From CAVVEQ01 sp963828855 (GTDB lineage Bacteria; Chloroflexota; Anaerolineae; Anaerolineales; Anaerolineaceae), in contig CAWHGB010000005.1 in the NCBI GenBank assembly GCA_963828855.1, positions 1 through 64,000 on the forward strand: 64,000 bases of DNA. Direction: 5' to 3'. Positions 50,413 through 60,384 of the stretch are shown here, one piece after another. The position numbers and the translations under genes are program-made. The notes beneath the pieces were generated by a model, which saw only the letters and a program-made list of their open reading frames with translations, made no database searches and had not been told where the DNA came from. How positions within the stretch are numbered: position 1 is the stretch's first letter; every line of letters starts with the position of its first letter.

Positions 50413-51574
50413 TTAAATCTTCCCCACAAACCGCTCGATCCTCCGCAGCGCCTCCTCGATCTTATCGTAGGCGGTGGCATACGAGCAGCGCACGAACCCC
50501 TCGCCGCCCGCGCCGAAGGAATTGCCCGGCACCACCGCCACATGTTCCTCCTGCAGCAGGCGGTGGGCGAATTGCTCGTCATCCAGCCCGGTGACTGAGA
50601 CCTTCGGGAAGGCATAAAAAGCGCCGTGCGGCTCCACGGTGGGCAGGCCGATGCGGTTCAACCCGTCCACGATCAGCCTGCGCCGGCGGTCATATTCGGC
50701 GTGCATCTCCTTCACATACGGCTCCCCGCTCTTCAGGGCTTCCTCGGCGGCCGCCTGCGACATGGTCGGCGCGGACATGACCATATACTGGTGCACCCGC
50801 ACCAACCCCTTGATGATCTCCGCCGGTCCGGCGGCATAGCCGATGCGCCAGCCGGTCATGGCGTAATCCTTGGAAAAACCCCCCAGCAGCACGGTGCGCT
50901 GGCGCATGCCCGGCAGGGTGGGGAAGCAGACGTGCTCCACCCCGTAGACCAGGCGGTCGTAGATCTCATCCGAAAGCACCACCAGGTCATGCTCCTCGGC
51001 GATGCGGGCGATCGCGAGCAGGCTCTCGCGGCTGGCCACCGCGCCGGTGGGGTTGCAGGGGAAGCCGAGCAGGATGGCCTTGCTGTGCGCGGATATGGCT
51101 TTGGCGATATCAGCAGGGTCCACGTCGAAATTATTCTCAAAATGGCAGGGCACCTCCACCGCCACCCCGCCGGCCATGATGGCGGCGGCCTGGTAGGAGA
51201 CGAAGCAGGGGGTGGGGATGATCATCTCGTCGCCCGGGTCCAGCAGGGCGATGGCCGAGAGGTTCAGCGCCTCCGATCCGCCCACGGTGATGACGATCTC
51301 GGTCAGCGGGGTCGTAGCTGACGCCGTAGAGCCGCTCCAGGTGCGCGGCCAGCGCCTGGCGCAGGGGCAGCGTGCCGAAGTTGGAGGTGTAGTGGGTCTC
51401 GTTGCGCTGCAGCGAGCGGATCCCCGCCTGCAGCACCGGTTCGGGGGTGTTGAAATCCGGCTCGCCGATCCCCAGCGAGATGACCTCCTTCATGGTGGCG
51501 GCGATATCAAAGAACTTGCGGATCCCGGAAGGCCGCAGGCCGGCGATGCGGCGGGCAATGTATTGTTCGCGCAT
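50413..51574 (-). CDS. pyridoxal phosphate-dependent aminotransferase, class I/II (frameshifted)
   Basis: About 387 residues of fold-type I, AspC/PatA-like. MREQYIARRIAGLRPSGIRK, VISLGIGEPDFNTPEPVLQA, THYTSNFGTLPLRQALAAHL. After a shift near 51310, GGSEALNLSAIALLDPGDEM, ILLGFPCNPTGAVASRESLL (N-P-T-G), LVVLSDEIYDRLVYG (D and Y to PLP), VLLGGFSKDYAMTGWRIGYA with the Schiff-base lysine, and GEGFVRCSYATAYDKIEEAL with the carboxylate-binding arginine. I chose ATG 51574 after TAGGAGA; the frame is open ten codons further. Exact substrate unknown (aspartate or aromatic). It follows the small gene by 13 bases. Confidence 0.92.
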
Positions 51575-51587
51575 GATTCTCCTAGGT

Positions 51588-51820
51588 TTATCGATGGTTT
51601 TCACCCTGCGATAATTTCAACAGCTTGCCAATTTTCTGGAATTGGTCATAGCTCAATTCCAGCGGTTGAGCGATCTTCCAGCACAACCACGAAATGCTTG
51701 CTCCCATCCGGAGTCAGCCATTCGGAGGCGATCTGAACGATCCCGATCCGCCGTTCCGGATCCACGATCGTCTCTTGGATACTCGGGGTAGGCGTAACCG
51801 GCGTGGCACTCAACGATCAT
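51588..51820 (-). CDS. small conserved-looking protein (frameshifted)
   Basis: Between the nucleotidyltransferase and aminotransferase a leftward frame reads well only if two indels are corrected. It starts ATG 51820 (MIVECHAGYAYPEYP), overlapping the upstream TGA. It continues in a second frame with ETIVDPERRIGIVQIASEWL and TPDGSKHFVVVLEDRS, then in a third with AQPLELSYDQFQKIGKLLKL, and ends SQGENHR at 51588. The pattern (I-V-E-C-H-A-G-Y at the start, a W-L-T-P-x-G centre, an E-L-S-Y end) is reminiscent of small DUF6504-like proteins. About 78 residues. An alternative start is TTG 51813 in the second frame. Confidence 0.5.
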
Positions 51821-52836
51821 GCGTTCAATTCCACGATCGAATTATCCCCGATGTTCAAACTTCCGCGCGCGCCCTTCACGACCACATCCCGCCCGAGGTG
51901 CGAGTGGGTGAGGGTGCTATTCTCCACCATCGCGCCGCGTTCGATGATCGCGTCGCTGACGGTCACGTTGCGCATCTCCACGCCCTCCGCCAGCGAGACG
52001 TGCGGGCCGATGGTGCAGCCCTCCAGCTTGGCATCGGCGGGGATGAAGACCGGCGGGATGACCTTCACACCCGCGTGGCGGGCGGCCTCGGCGGAGTTAT
52101 CGTTGCCGCGCTCCAGCAGGTAGCGGTTCGTTTCCAGGGTAGCCTCGCGCGTGCCGGCATCCAGCCAGGTCTCCACGCTTTTGGTGGTGAAGACCGCGCC
52201 ATCCTCCAGCAGCACGTTGATCGTATCGGTCACGAAATACTCACCCTTGAGCGAAATCCCGCGCCTCACCTGTTCCTCGATGGCTTTCATCAGCCGCGCA
52301 CCGGATTTGAAATAATAGAACCCCACCACCACGCGGTTGTTGTGGATATCTTTGGGCTTTTCCACCATGCGGGTCACGCGCCCGGCTGCATCCACCTCCG
52401 CCACGCCAAAGCGGCGCGGATCGGGCACCTCCTTCACCCAGGCGATCCCATCCTCTTGCACTGTAGGAAGGAAGGAAAGGTCGGTTTCGATCAGCGTATC
52501 CGAAAAGGACATCAGCATGGGTCCCTGCAGGTATTCGCGCGCCAGGTAGAGCGCGTCGGATTGCCCGCGCATCACCGCCTGGATCACATACTCCACGCTT
52601 TTCGCGGGGTGGACCTTTTCCATGTATTCCTTCACCTGGTCCAACTGGAACGGGCTGCAGATGAACACCCAGCGGGCGGATTCGACCCCCGGCAGGGTGT
52701 CGAACTGCGCCAGGGCGTAATCCAGCACGGTCTTGCCCGCCAGGTGGATCAGCGGTTTGGCCTTGCTCCAGGTGTGCGGGCGCATGCGGGTGCCGTGGCC
52801 GGCCATGGGGATGGCGATGCTGATCGGTTCGGTCAA
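51817..52836 (-). CDS. sugar nucleotidyltransferase with left-handed beta-helix domain
   Basis: Intact 339 residues. The N-terminal nucleotidyltransferase domain has IAIPMAGHGTRMRPHTWSKA with the G-x-G-T-R-x-R-P signature, KPLIHLAGKTVLDYALAQFD, MLMSFSDTLIETDLSFLPTV, and WVKEVPDPRRFGVAEVDAAG. The C-terminal quarter has hexapeptide-like turns (IPPVFIPADAKLEGCTIGPH, VSLAEGVEMRNVTVSDAIIE). This is the layout of RmlA2/GlmU-like or mannose/glucose-1-phosphate nucleotidyltransferases; substrate not determinable. First gene of a leftward operon with the small protein and the aminotransferase. Confidence 0.9.
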   Translation of the reverse strand: MTEPISIAIPMAGHGTRMRPHTWSKAKPLIHLAGKTVLDYALAQFDTLPGVESARWVFICSPFQLDQVKEYMEKVHPAKSVEYVIQAVMRGQSDALYLAREYLQGPMLMSFSDTLIETDLSFLPTVQEDGIAWVKEVPDPRRFGVAEVDAAGRVTRMVEKPKDIHNNRVVVGFYYFKSGARLMKAIEEQVRRGISLKGEYFVTDTINVLLEDGAVFTTKSVETWLDAGTREATLETNRYLLERGNDNSAEAARHAGVKVIPPVFIPADAKLEGCTIGPHVSLAEGVEMRNVTVSDAIIERGAMVENSTLTHSHLGRDVVVKGARGSLNIGDNSIVELNA

Positions 52837-52905
52837 CTCAACCTCCAGGGGACGAAATCACACAATTGTGTCATTTTACACCAGCCGCGGAGGGCTCAAA
52901 CGGGG

Positions 52906-54618
52906 TTATTTTGCACTGCTTTCAAATTCGGCGATCTGCCCTTCGCAGAGAGCGATCAATTCCCCAAGCGTGCCGGCATCGAAGGCCAGGCGCGCCCCGG
53001 CAGCTTTGTAGAGCTCCGGCAGGGGCTGGCTGTTGCCCAGCGAGAGCGCGTATTTATAGGCCTTGCACCGCGCCGGCCTGGTCCTGCAGGGCATTGCGCC
53101 AGATCATGGTGGCGCCCATCTGCGCCAGGCCGTACTCGATATAGTAGAAGGGCACCTCGAAGATGTGCATCTTGCGCTGCCAGCCGGTCACCTTCACGTC
53201 CTCCAGCCCGCTCCAATCCACGCCCTGCATGAAGCGCTCCCACAGGTCGTTCCAGGCGGCATCGCAGTTATGGGGATCCACAGCCATCTGCGGGTGCTCG
53301 TAGACCCAGTGCTGGAAGGCATCCACCACCGCCATATACGGCCAGAAGAGGATGTTGCTCTCCAGGTGCTCGATGCGTGCGCGGGCGTAATCCGCATCGT
53401 TGTAGTATCCGCCCATCTCCGCTTTCAGGTAAGGCGCGGCCAGCAGCTCCATGCTCATGGAAGCCACCTCGGCGATCTCCATCGGGTAATTCAACTGCTC
53501 GACATAGGGCAGCTTGCCGGCTTCGAAGACGTGAAAGGCGTGCCCGGATTCGTGCAGCATGGTCTGGACGTCATCGTGGATGCCGACCGCGTTGTGGAAG
53601 ATGAAGGGCTTGCGCGCCAGGGGGAAGGTGTCGCAGTAGGCGCCGGGACCCTTGTTCTTGCGGTTCATCAGGTCCAGCAGATCCTCGCGTACCATCGTGT
53701 CAAAATAATCCGCCCAGTTCGGGGTCGACCTGGTGGAAGATGGAGGAGGTCTTTTGGATCAGGGTGCTCTCATCCTGGAAGGGATGCAGCGGCTGCCTGC
53801 CGAGCGGGTCCACATCCAGGTCCCAGGGACGCAGGCTGGAAAGACCCATCTGCTCCCTGCGGCGGGCGTAGATGCGCCGCGCGGCCGGGACGACCGCCTG
53901 CTCGATGGCATCCCCGAACTTTTTAGCATCCTCGGGGGTGTAATCGAAGCGGAAGAGCTTCTGCCACATATAGGCGCGGAAATCCGGTTTGCCCGCGTTG
54001 CGCGCTAGAGCAAAGCGCAATTCCAGGAATCGCTGCCAGAGGGAATTGAACTTTTCGCGGTCGGCAAGCTGGCGCTCCGCGGCGGCGCGCCAGGCGCGCT
54101 CGCGTTTCTCGCGGTCGGTCTCCAGGTAGACCGGCTTGAGCTGGGTGACGGTCACCTCCTTGCCCTCCCAGAGGACGGTCTGCGAGCCGACGATGGCGTC
54201 ATATTCCGAGATCATCTTCTGCTCTTCGGCAAGGAGGGGAAGGTTTTCCTCGCGGAAGAGATCCGCCTCGGCGCGCATGTTGCGCATCTGCACCGCGTAG
54301 CCCTTCGGCTCCAGCCCGCTTGCCAGCAGTTTTTCCTTCAGCTTCTGCTCGGCAGCCAGGATAGGCGGGGTAGATTTGATCCATGTAGTCGTTGAATTGC
54401 TTATCGATCTGTTCATCGGCGGTGAAGCGGGTCTTGGCAACATACAGGCGTTCCTTCAGCTCATACACGCAGGAGGTCACGTCCGACCAGTCCTTGAGCC
54501 AGGCGTCCACGTTCGCCGGGGTGATCTCCCGCGCGGCCAGCTCCTCATAGACCGGCTGAAAGGTGGACCAGGTGGATGCAAGCAGCTCTTCGGGCGTTTT
54601 CGGGAGGGCAGGATTCAT
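52906..54618 (-). CDS. M3 family oligoendopeptidase (frameshifted)
   Basis: About 570 residues, zinc metallopeptidase. The N-terminal helical part has TPEELLASTWSTFQPVYEEL and TSCVYELKERLYVAKTRFTA. The active site is in DVQTMLHESGHAFHVFEAGK (HExxH), with the third ligand in MEIAEVASMSMELLAAPYL (E-x-x-S). C-terminal: EVPFYYIEYGLAQMGATMIW and CKAYKYALSLGNSQPLPELY. Shifts lie near 54370, 53705 and 53070. The gene stands alone, 70 bases after the nucleotidyltransferase. It degrades oligopeptides in the cytoplasm; no signal peptide is visible. Confidence 0.93.
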
Positions 54619-54719
54619 GGGGTAACCTCGGGGGTGGGGGATATTACGATTTTACCATTGGGGGGCTGGTTGATTTGTTGAGTGATTGAAATGTTAAAAG
54701 GGTGTGTAGATTAGCGTAG

Positions 54720-54743
54720 GTCGGACACCGTTTTGTGTCCGAC
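54720..54743. repeat. hairpin repeat of a second REP-like type
   Basis: GTCGGACAC (54720-54728) pairs with GTGTCCGAC (54735-54743) around CGTTTT. It lies in the 200-base gap between the M3 peptidase and radA; it may also act as a weak terminator. Confidence 0.6.
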
Positions 54744-54820
54744 ATTATGCTTCGGTAGAAGTCGATATCCCTCGAATTGCTCAAGGAATACGGGAAAATC
54801 AAAAAGGATATAATTTACCC

Positions 54821-56226
54821 ATGCCCAAACTCCACTCCCGCTTCGTCTGCCAGCAGTGCGGCAAGGTGACCTCCAAATCCTTCGGACGCTGCCCGCAGTG
54901 CGGGTCCTATGCTTCGATGGTGGAAGAGGTGATCACGGCTCCAGCCGCTTCGGCAAGATCGGGCAATTCCCTCAGCCTGGCTGAACGAATCCCCCAAGAG
55001 CCTGTGCGGAGATCACCGGCGACGCGGAGGAGCGCTTTGCCCTGCCCATCGCCGAGTTCGCCCGCGTGCTGGGCGGCGGGATCGTGCCCGGCTCCATCGT
55101 GCTGGTGGGCGGCGACCCGGGCATCGGCAAATCCACCCTGCTGCTGCAGATGGCCATGGAAGTTGCCCCGCTGGGGAAGGTGCTGTATGTCTCCGGCGAG
55201 GAATCGGTGCGCCAGATCAAGATGCGCGCCCTGCGGCTGATGCGCGAGGGGGGCACGCAGGGGGGCGATTCCCCCAACCTGCTGCTGCTGACCGAGACCA
55301 ACCTGGATGCCATCCTGCAGCACACCGCCGAGGTGAACCCAACCTTCCTGATCATCGATTCCATCCAGACCGTTTACCTGCCGGAGATGACCTCCTCGGC
55401 CGGTTCGGTGGGGCAGGTGCGCGAGTGCGCCTCGCGCCTGCGCGAGCTGGCCAAATCCAGGGGCATCGCGGTGTTCCTGGTCGGGCACGTCACCAAGGAA
55501 GGCGCGATCGCCGGGCCGCGGGTGCTGGAGCACATCGTCGATACTGTCCTCTACCTGGAGGGCGACCGCTACCAATCCTATCGCCTGCTGCGCGCGGTGA
55601 AGAACCGCTTTGGCGCCACCGCCGAGGTGGGTGTTTTCGAGATGCGCGAGAACGGGATGATCGAGGTCAGCAACCCCTCCGAGGCGTTCCTGGCCGAGCG
55701 CATGGTGAACGCCCCCGGCAGCGCCATCGCGGTGACCATGGAGGGCACCCGACCGCTCCTGGTGGAGATCCAGGGGCTGACCAGCCCCTCGAACCTCGGC
55801 AACCCGCGCCGCACCCCCAACGGGGTGGATTTCAACCGCCTGCTGCTCGTCACGGCCGTGCTGGCCCGGCGGGCGCACCTGAAGATCTACGACGCGGATG
55901 TGTTCGTCAACGTGGTGGGGGGCTTGCGCATCGACGAACCGGCGGCCGACCTGGCGGTGGCGGCAGCCATCGCCTCCTCGGTGAAGGACCTGCCGGTGAA
56001 GGCCGATACGGTGCTGATCGGCGAGATCGGTCTTTCGGGCGAGCTGCGCTGGGTGAGCCAGATGAACGCCCGCCTGAATGAAGCCGTCAAACTCGGATTC
56101 AAGAGCGCGGTGATCCCGCGCAGGATCAAACACGGGGAAAAGCTGCCCCCCGGAATTCAGATCATCGAAGCCCGCTCGGTGCGGGAAGCCCTGGAATGGG
56201 CGTTGAAAGGTGGAGAAAATGAGTGA
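54821..56226 (+). CDS. radA: DNA repair protein RadA/Sms (frameshifted)
   Basis: About 468 residues. FVCQQCGKVTSKSFGRCPQC is the N-terminal C4 zinc finger. After a shift near 55005 the RecA-like ATPase starts with LGGGIVPGSIVLVGGDPGIG, followed by KST to complete Walker A; TFLIIDSIQTVYLPEMTSSA is Walker B; RAVKNRFGATAEVGVFEM is the RadA-specific KNRFG motif. The C-terminal Lon-protease-like domain has ADLAVAAAIASSVKDLPVKA and GEIGLSGELRWVSQMNARLN. It drives branch migration in recombination. Its end overlaps the DUF6391 gene. Confidence 0.95.
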
Positions 56227-56741
56227 TCAGATCATGCCATTCGTAATGAACTCGGTGCACGCCACGCGGCTGAACCATGCCCTCGAGCATGCCACGTTGA
56301 ACGTCCTGGCGCGGCATGGGAGTGCAGGCCAGGCTCGCGGGGTATTCCGAAAGGGACGGATTCTTCATCCTCGGTTCCATCGATACGCAGGTGCTGAAAG
56401 TTGCGGTGGATCAGGCCTACGAGCGGCTGCTGCACGGTGAACCCTGGCTGGCCATCCACGAAAAATGCGGGACGAACTACGTGGCGGCCGGGGCGGTAGC
56501 CGGGTTTGCTGCCTGGCTGGGAATGCTTGGTGTGGACAGCGGCTGGAGGCGCAAGCTGGATCGGCTGCCGATGGTGATGCTTCTCGTGACGGTTGCCACC
56601 ATTCTGGCGCAGCCCCTGGGACCGTTTTTACAAAAAGAGTTGACCACCGACCCGCGCGTGGACGCCATCCGGGTGGTCTCCATCACCCGCTACCAGCGCG
56701 ATACGCTGGTGGTGCACCGTATTCGCACGGTGAAGGCTTGA
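56219..56741 (+). CDS. DUF6391 family membrane protein (frameshifted)
   Basis: About 172 residues. MSDQIMPFVMNSVHATRLNH with ALEHATLNVLARHG, the conserved start T-R-x-N-H-A-L-E-H-A-T of DUF6391. After a shift near 56320 come GVQARLAGYSERDGFFILGS, VDQAYERLLHGEPWLAIHEK, CGTNYVAAGAVAGFAAWLGM and a hydrophobic helix LPMVMLLVTVATILAQPLGP. Two helices are likely. ATG 56219 overlaps radA by eight bases, and holA follows 16 bases later. Function unknown; the family is common in Cyanobacteria and Chloroflexota. Confidence 0.85.
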
Positions 56742-56757
56742 TCGCCGGGAGCACGCT

Positions 56758-57772
56758 TTGACCAATTCTGAATGCCGTGTGCGCATCCTGCAGTGCGAAG
56801 ACGAGCTTGCCCTGGATCGAATTATCCGGGAACAGGTCGCGCTGGTCAACGCCGACCCCGGGATCGCCGACCTGAATATCTCCCGACTGGACGGGCGCAC
56901 CAGCAACAGCGCTGAGATTAGCACCGCGCTGAACTCCCTGCCTTTTCTTTCAGATTGCCGTCTGGTCATTTTAGAGAACGCCCTGCCCGCGGGTAGGGAC
57001 GAGGGGACAAGGGAAAAATTCCTGCGCCTGCTCGAAAACTCGCCCGAAACCACCCGCATCCTGCTGGTGCTCGCCGACGAGTTCAAGGCTTATGGCGCCG
57101 GCAGCGGATGGCAGAGCTTCCGCAGGGATCACTGGCTGCGCAAATGGCAGGAGGCGGACCGTGAGCTGGCCGGTTGGGAAGAGCTGCCCCTGCCGGATCT
57201 CAAGAGTATGCCGGGATGGATCCAGCAGGAGGCGAAGCGTGAGGGGGGCGAGATCACAGCGCAGGCTGCCGCGGAGCTTGCCGCTGCCACCGGCAACAAC
57301 ACCCTGTGGGCTGCCGCCGAGCTTGGCAAACTGCTAACCTACACGGAGTGCAAGCGCCCGGTGAGCCTGGAGGACGTGCAGGTGCTGTGCGCCTCCGGCG
57401 ACCAGACCAACATATTCGAGATGGTGGAGGCGGTGACGCGCGGGAACGCCCGCCAGGGGATGAAGCTGCTGCACCAGATGCTGGAAAAAGAGGATGCCCA
57501 GGTGATCTTCGGCATGCTCGTGCGCCAGTTCCGCATGCTGATCCAGGCGAAATATATTCTGGATAACCGCGGCGGGGCGAACGAGGTGGCGGCGGCGCTC
57601 AAGACCGCCGATTTCGTCACCCGCAAGCTGGTGGAGCAGGCGCGCCGCTTCAGCCTGGCGGAGCTGCAGGGGATCTACCGCAAGCTTGCTGGATATCGAC
57701 CTGGAATCCAAGAACAGCACCACCCCCTGGGAGGTGGCGCTGGATACGTTCGTGGTGGAGATAGCGGGATAA
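56758..57772 (+). CDS. holA: DNA polymerase III delta subunit HolA (frameshift at 3' end)
   Basis: About 338 residues, clamp-loader subunit. TTG start, MTNSECRVRILQCEDELALD. Domain I LNSLPFLSDCRLVILENALP; domain II/III VLCASGDQTNIFEMVEAVTR, MLVRQFRMLIQAKYILDNRG and FVTRKLVEQARRFSLAELQG. The frame should shift near 57690 to LLDIDLESKNSTTPWEVALD and end FVVEIAG at 57772. Uncorrected, it runs into the next gene, giving an artificial fusion. It is the last of three close genes after radA and DUF6391. Confidence 0.92.
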
Positions 57773-57777
57773 TTAAG

Positions 57778-58101
57778 ATGTATCCAGATACTTTGGTTTC
57801 AATTATCATCATAATCGTTTTACTTGGTGGCTTGGCGGGAATTGCTTATTTTCTCGAAAAACGAAGCAAACAAAAAGGTCCTATTGGAGGAGCAGTTTTT
57901 CAGGCAGAACTTCCACCTCCCGGGCCTCTTTTCAAAATTTCAATTTACGCCATTCGGATATTGACTGCATTAATGGTACTTTCAATAATCGTGTTCGTAA
58001 TTACTAATTCGATGACCTCTCTCTGGATAGGTCTAGCCTTTTTAGGTTTATATTTTATTGCCGTTTGGACGAGGAGGATAGCAAGGTTAACCGGGAAGTA
58101 A
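57778..58101 (+). CDS. small membrane protein of unknown function
   Basis: 107 residues from ATG 57778. One helix near residues 5-27 (LVSIIIIIVLLGGLAGIAYF), a basic loop KRSKQK, then two helices (ISIYAIRILTALMVLSIIVF and LWIGLAFLGLYFIAVWTRRI). No domain recognised. It is AT-richer than holA. The open frame joins it to holA in the raw sequence, but the holA frameshift shows the two are separate genes. Confidence 0.7.
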   Translation: MYPDTLVSIIIIIVLLGGLAGIAYFLEKRSKQKGPIGGAVFQAELPPPGPLFKISIYAIRILTALMVLSIIVFVITNSMTSLWIGLAFLGLYFIAVWTRRIARLTGK

Positions 58102-58688
58102 CGGTCAGATTGAATGAGTGTCTAGTGATAAGGTGGGCGCGACGCACCTACTAAAAAACCCCTTTGCCTAGACGTTTACGACGGGTACAAAAGCGGTACC
58201 CGCCCTACGCTAGGTCGATCCTTACTCCACAAAATGAAAGATTCAGATTTCCTGCGATCGTATTCGGGAATCGCTTAAGATTCTTGCGCTTTTGTAAATC
58301 TTCACGTTTTTGGGGATTGTGATGAGGAGCCCAGCTGTAGAGCGGGTTCATCTTTTGTCACCTCGATCCAAAATCTGATCTACCATGGATAATTTCCTCG
58401 ATGACACCTCGTTATTCAAAAAACGTAACAACGCGATACCCTCAAGCAAGATTAAGGAATCGTACATTACCTGAAATCGATAAGTCGTTCCTGATCCAAA
58501 TGGCTTCCATTACTTGATACAATTTTCGGAGACGACGATTAATCGCTCCTCGGACTTGCCCTTCGAGTCGATCCAGGAGATATGACAGAACTGGAAAGTG
58601 TCGATGGATTCATTTCACGTACCCGGATTTAGTGGATTATTTAGGAAATACCATTCCTACCTAGACCACTCAATCCGACAGTTATTGG
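58102..58688. other. intergenic region without a clear gene; possible decayed coding remnant
   Basis: About 590 bases. Near 58130-58205 are short inverted motifs (GGGTAC...GTACCC) like worn REP elements. On the minus strand from about 58615 to a stop at 58442 an uninterrupted, start-less frame of some 55 codons reads RHFPVLSYLLDRLEGQVRGA and then INRRLRKLYQVMEAIWIRND. Its composition looks protein-like, and it could be a remnant of a mobile element, but I do not recognise it. Otherwise I see nothing. Confidence 0.3.
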
Positions 58689-59298
58689 TCAAGCGCGAAT
58701 TCTGGTCGATTTACGCTTGCGTACCTTCACTTCCGGCGAATTTCGTTCCCCGGTGATCCTCCGGATGAAGACCACCCCCGCGGCGGCGATGACCGCCAGG
58801 ATGGATTGCCAGGGTTCTTCCCTGCCAGATCATCAGCGCCAAAACCACCGGAATGCCGGCGGCTGCAAGCGCGGGACCGGGGTTCCTGCGGAAGATGCGC
58901 GCGGAAATGATCCCCACCCCCAGGCCGACCCACGCCACCCAGCCTGAAAGCGCCCAGATCGCGCCGCAGGCAGCGGCCAGCGCCCAGCCGCCATATTTCC
59001 AGCGCAGGAACGGCCAGCTGTGCCCCGCCGCCGGGGCGGCGGCGATGAGCGGAAGCCAGTTGAGGTTCACATTCCATTGGAAGGCCAGCCAGACGGGCAG
59101 GAAGCCCTTGCCGGCATCGAAGATCAGCACCAGCAACGCCGGGATGAAACCGATCTTGCGGAAGACCGAAAACGTTCCGGGCTTTTCGCCGGTTTCAAAG
59201 GCGCGCTTGCCGTATTTGAGGCGGAAGGCCCACTCCGCCGGCATCACCCCACCAAGCAGGTACCCCCCGATCACCAGTAAAAATGGCGCATATTCCAT
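58689..59298 (-). CDS. PlsY-like glycerol-3-phosphate acyltransferase family membrane protein (frameshifted)
   Basis: About 203 residues, five or six helices. MEYAPFLLVIGGYLLGGVMP with the first PlsY motif (G-x-L-L-G-G-x-x-P-A-E); GEKPGTFSVFRKIGFIPALL replaces the usual N-P-G-A-T-N-V-x-R; VLIFDAGKGFLPVWLAF is the D-x-x-K-G motif; AAPAAGHSWPFLRWKYGGWA corresponds to G-H-x-F-P. The degenerate motifs suggest a paralogue rather than the housekeeping PlsY. The tail past 58825 reads SILAVIAAAGVVFIRRITGE after a shift, ending at 58689. I chose ATG 59298, just after a purine-rich site. It lies 17 bases after galE. Confidence 0.78.
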
Positions 59299-59315
59299 AA
59301 AAGATCCCCTCGGCT

Positions 59316-60328
59316 TCAATCGAATTTAAGCAGCTTCATCCTTGCCTCGCCCCACTTGAGCGAATCGGCGATGCCCTGCTCGATGGGCAGCTCGGCCTTC
59401 CAGCCCAGCAGGCGCTCAGCGGTATCGGCGTTGGCGAAGGACCCAGCCACATCCCCGGGGCGCGGGGGCGATTCGCGGCTGGGCACCGGCTTTCCATAGA
59501 CCTTCTCGAAGGCGGTCAGCAGCTCGCGCACGGTCACGCCCCGCCCGGTGCCCAGGTTGATCACCAGGTAGTTATCCGCCGGGTTCCCGGCGCGGGCGAA
59601 GGTCTCGTCAAAGTGCACCAGGGCACGGATGTGCGCGCGGGCCAGGTCCCAGACGTGGATGTAATCCCGGACGCCGGTGCCATCCCGGGTGGGGTAGTGG
59701 GTGCCGGTGATCTCGAAGACCGGCTGCTTCCCAGGGCGGTATCCACCAGCTTACCGATGATGTGCGAGGGATCCTTGACGTGGATGCCGGAGCGCATCTT
59801 GGGGTCCGCGCCGATGGGGTTGAAATAGCGCAGGGCGATCCCGCGCATGCCGTAGGCGGCGCAGAAATCCTTGAGGATCATCTCCATGGTCAGCTTGGTG
59901 CGGGCGTAGGGGCTGATGGGTTTGAGCGGCGATTCCTCGGTGACCATGAAGCCGGGCACCACATCATAGAGCGCGGCGGTGGAGCTGAAGACGATGCGCT
60001 TGCAGCCCACATCGCGCAGGGAACGGAAGAGCTCCAGCGATTTGGCAACGTTCTCGCGGTAATACTCGTAGGGCATCGCCATCGATTCGGGCACGACGAT
60101 CAGCGCCGCGCAGTGCACCACCGCCTGGATATCGGGATGCTCGCGGAAAATTTTCTCCACCGCGCTTGAATCGGCAATATCCGCCTGGTAGAAGATGCGC
60201 CCGCGGGTGAATTCGACCCGCCCGGTGATGAGCGAATCCAGGATGATGGGAGTGTGCCCCTCATCCTCCAGGGCTGAACAGATGGTGCTGCCGATGTAGC
60301 CGGCGCCGCCGGTGATGAGATATTTCAT
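59316..60328 (-). CDS. galE: UDP-glucose 4-epimerase (frameshifted)
   Basis: About 337 residues, extended SDR. MKYLITGGAGYIGSTICSAL is the NAD-binding start; AVVHCAALIVVPESMAMPYE; RIVFSSTAALYDVVPGFMVT; ISPYARTKLTMEMILKDFCA has Y-x-x-x-K; GIALRYFNPIGADPKMRSGI is typical of GalE. After a shift near 59735 the sequence continues with DYIHVWDLARAHIRALVHFD, VINLGTGRGVTVRELLTAFE, and LLGWKAELPIEQGIADSLKW. It interconverts UDP-glucose and UDP-galactose for surface glycans. It is upstream of the PlsY-like gene in a leftward pair. Confidence 0.94.
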
Positions 60329-60384
60329 ATAGATCCTCGACCTTGATTATAGGAAAATTATAATTCGTTCAGCGAAATCGTGCC

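Noticed and set aside
51694..53232. Open frame of about 510 codons on the plus strand
   Set aside because: It is antisense to the nucleotidyltransferase and the M3 peptidase, both of which have clear motifs.
56758..58101. Fusion of HolA to a C-terminal membrane region
   Set aside because: The conserved HolA end is found in another frame and stops at 57772; the membrane part has its own ATG at 57778. The fusion is a frameshift artefact.
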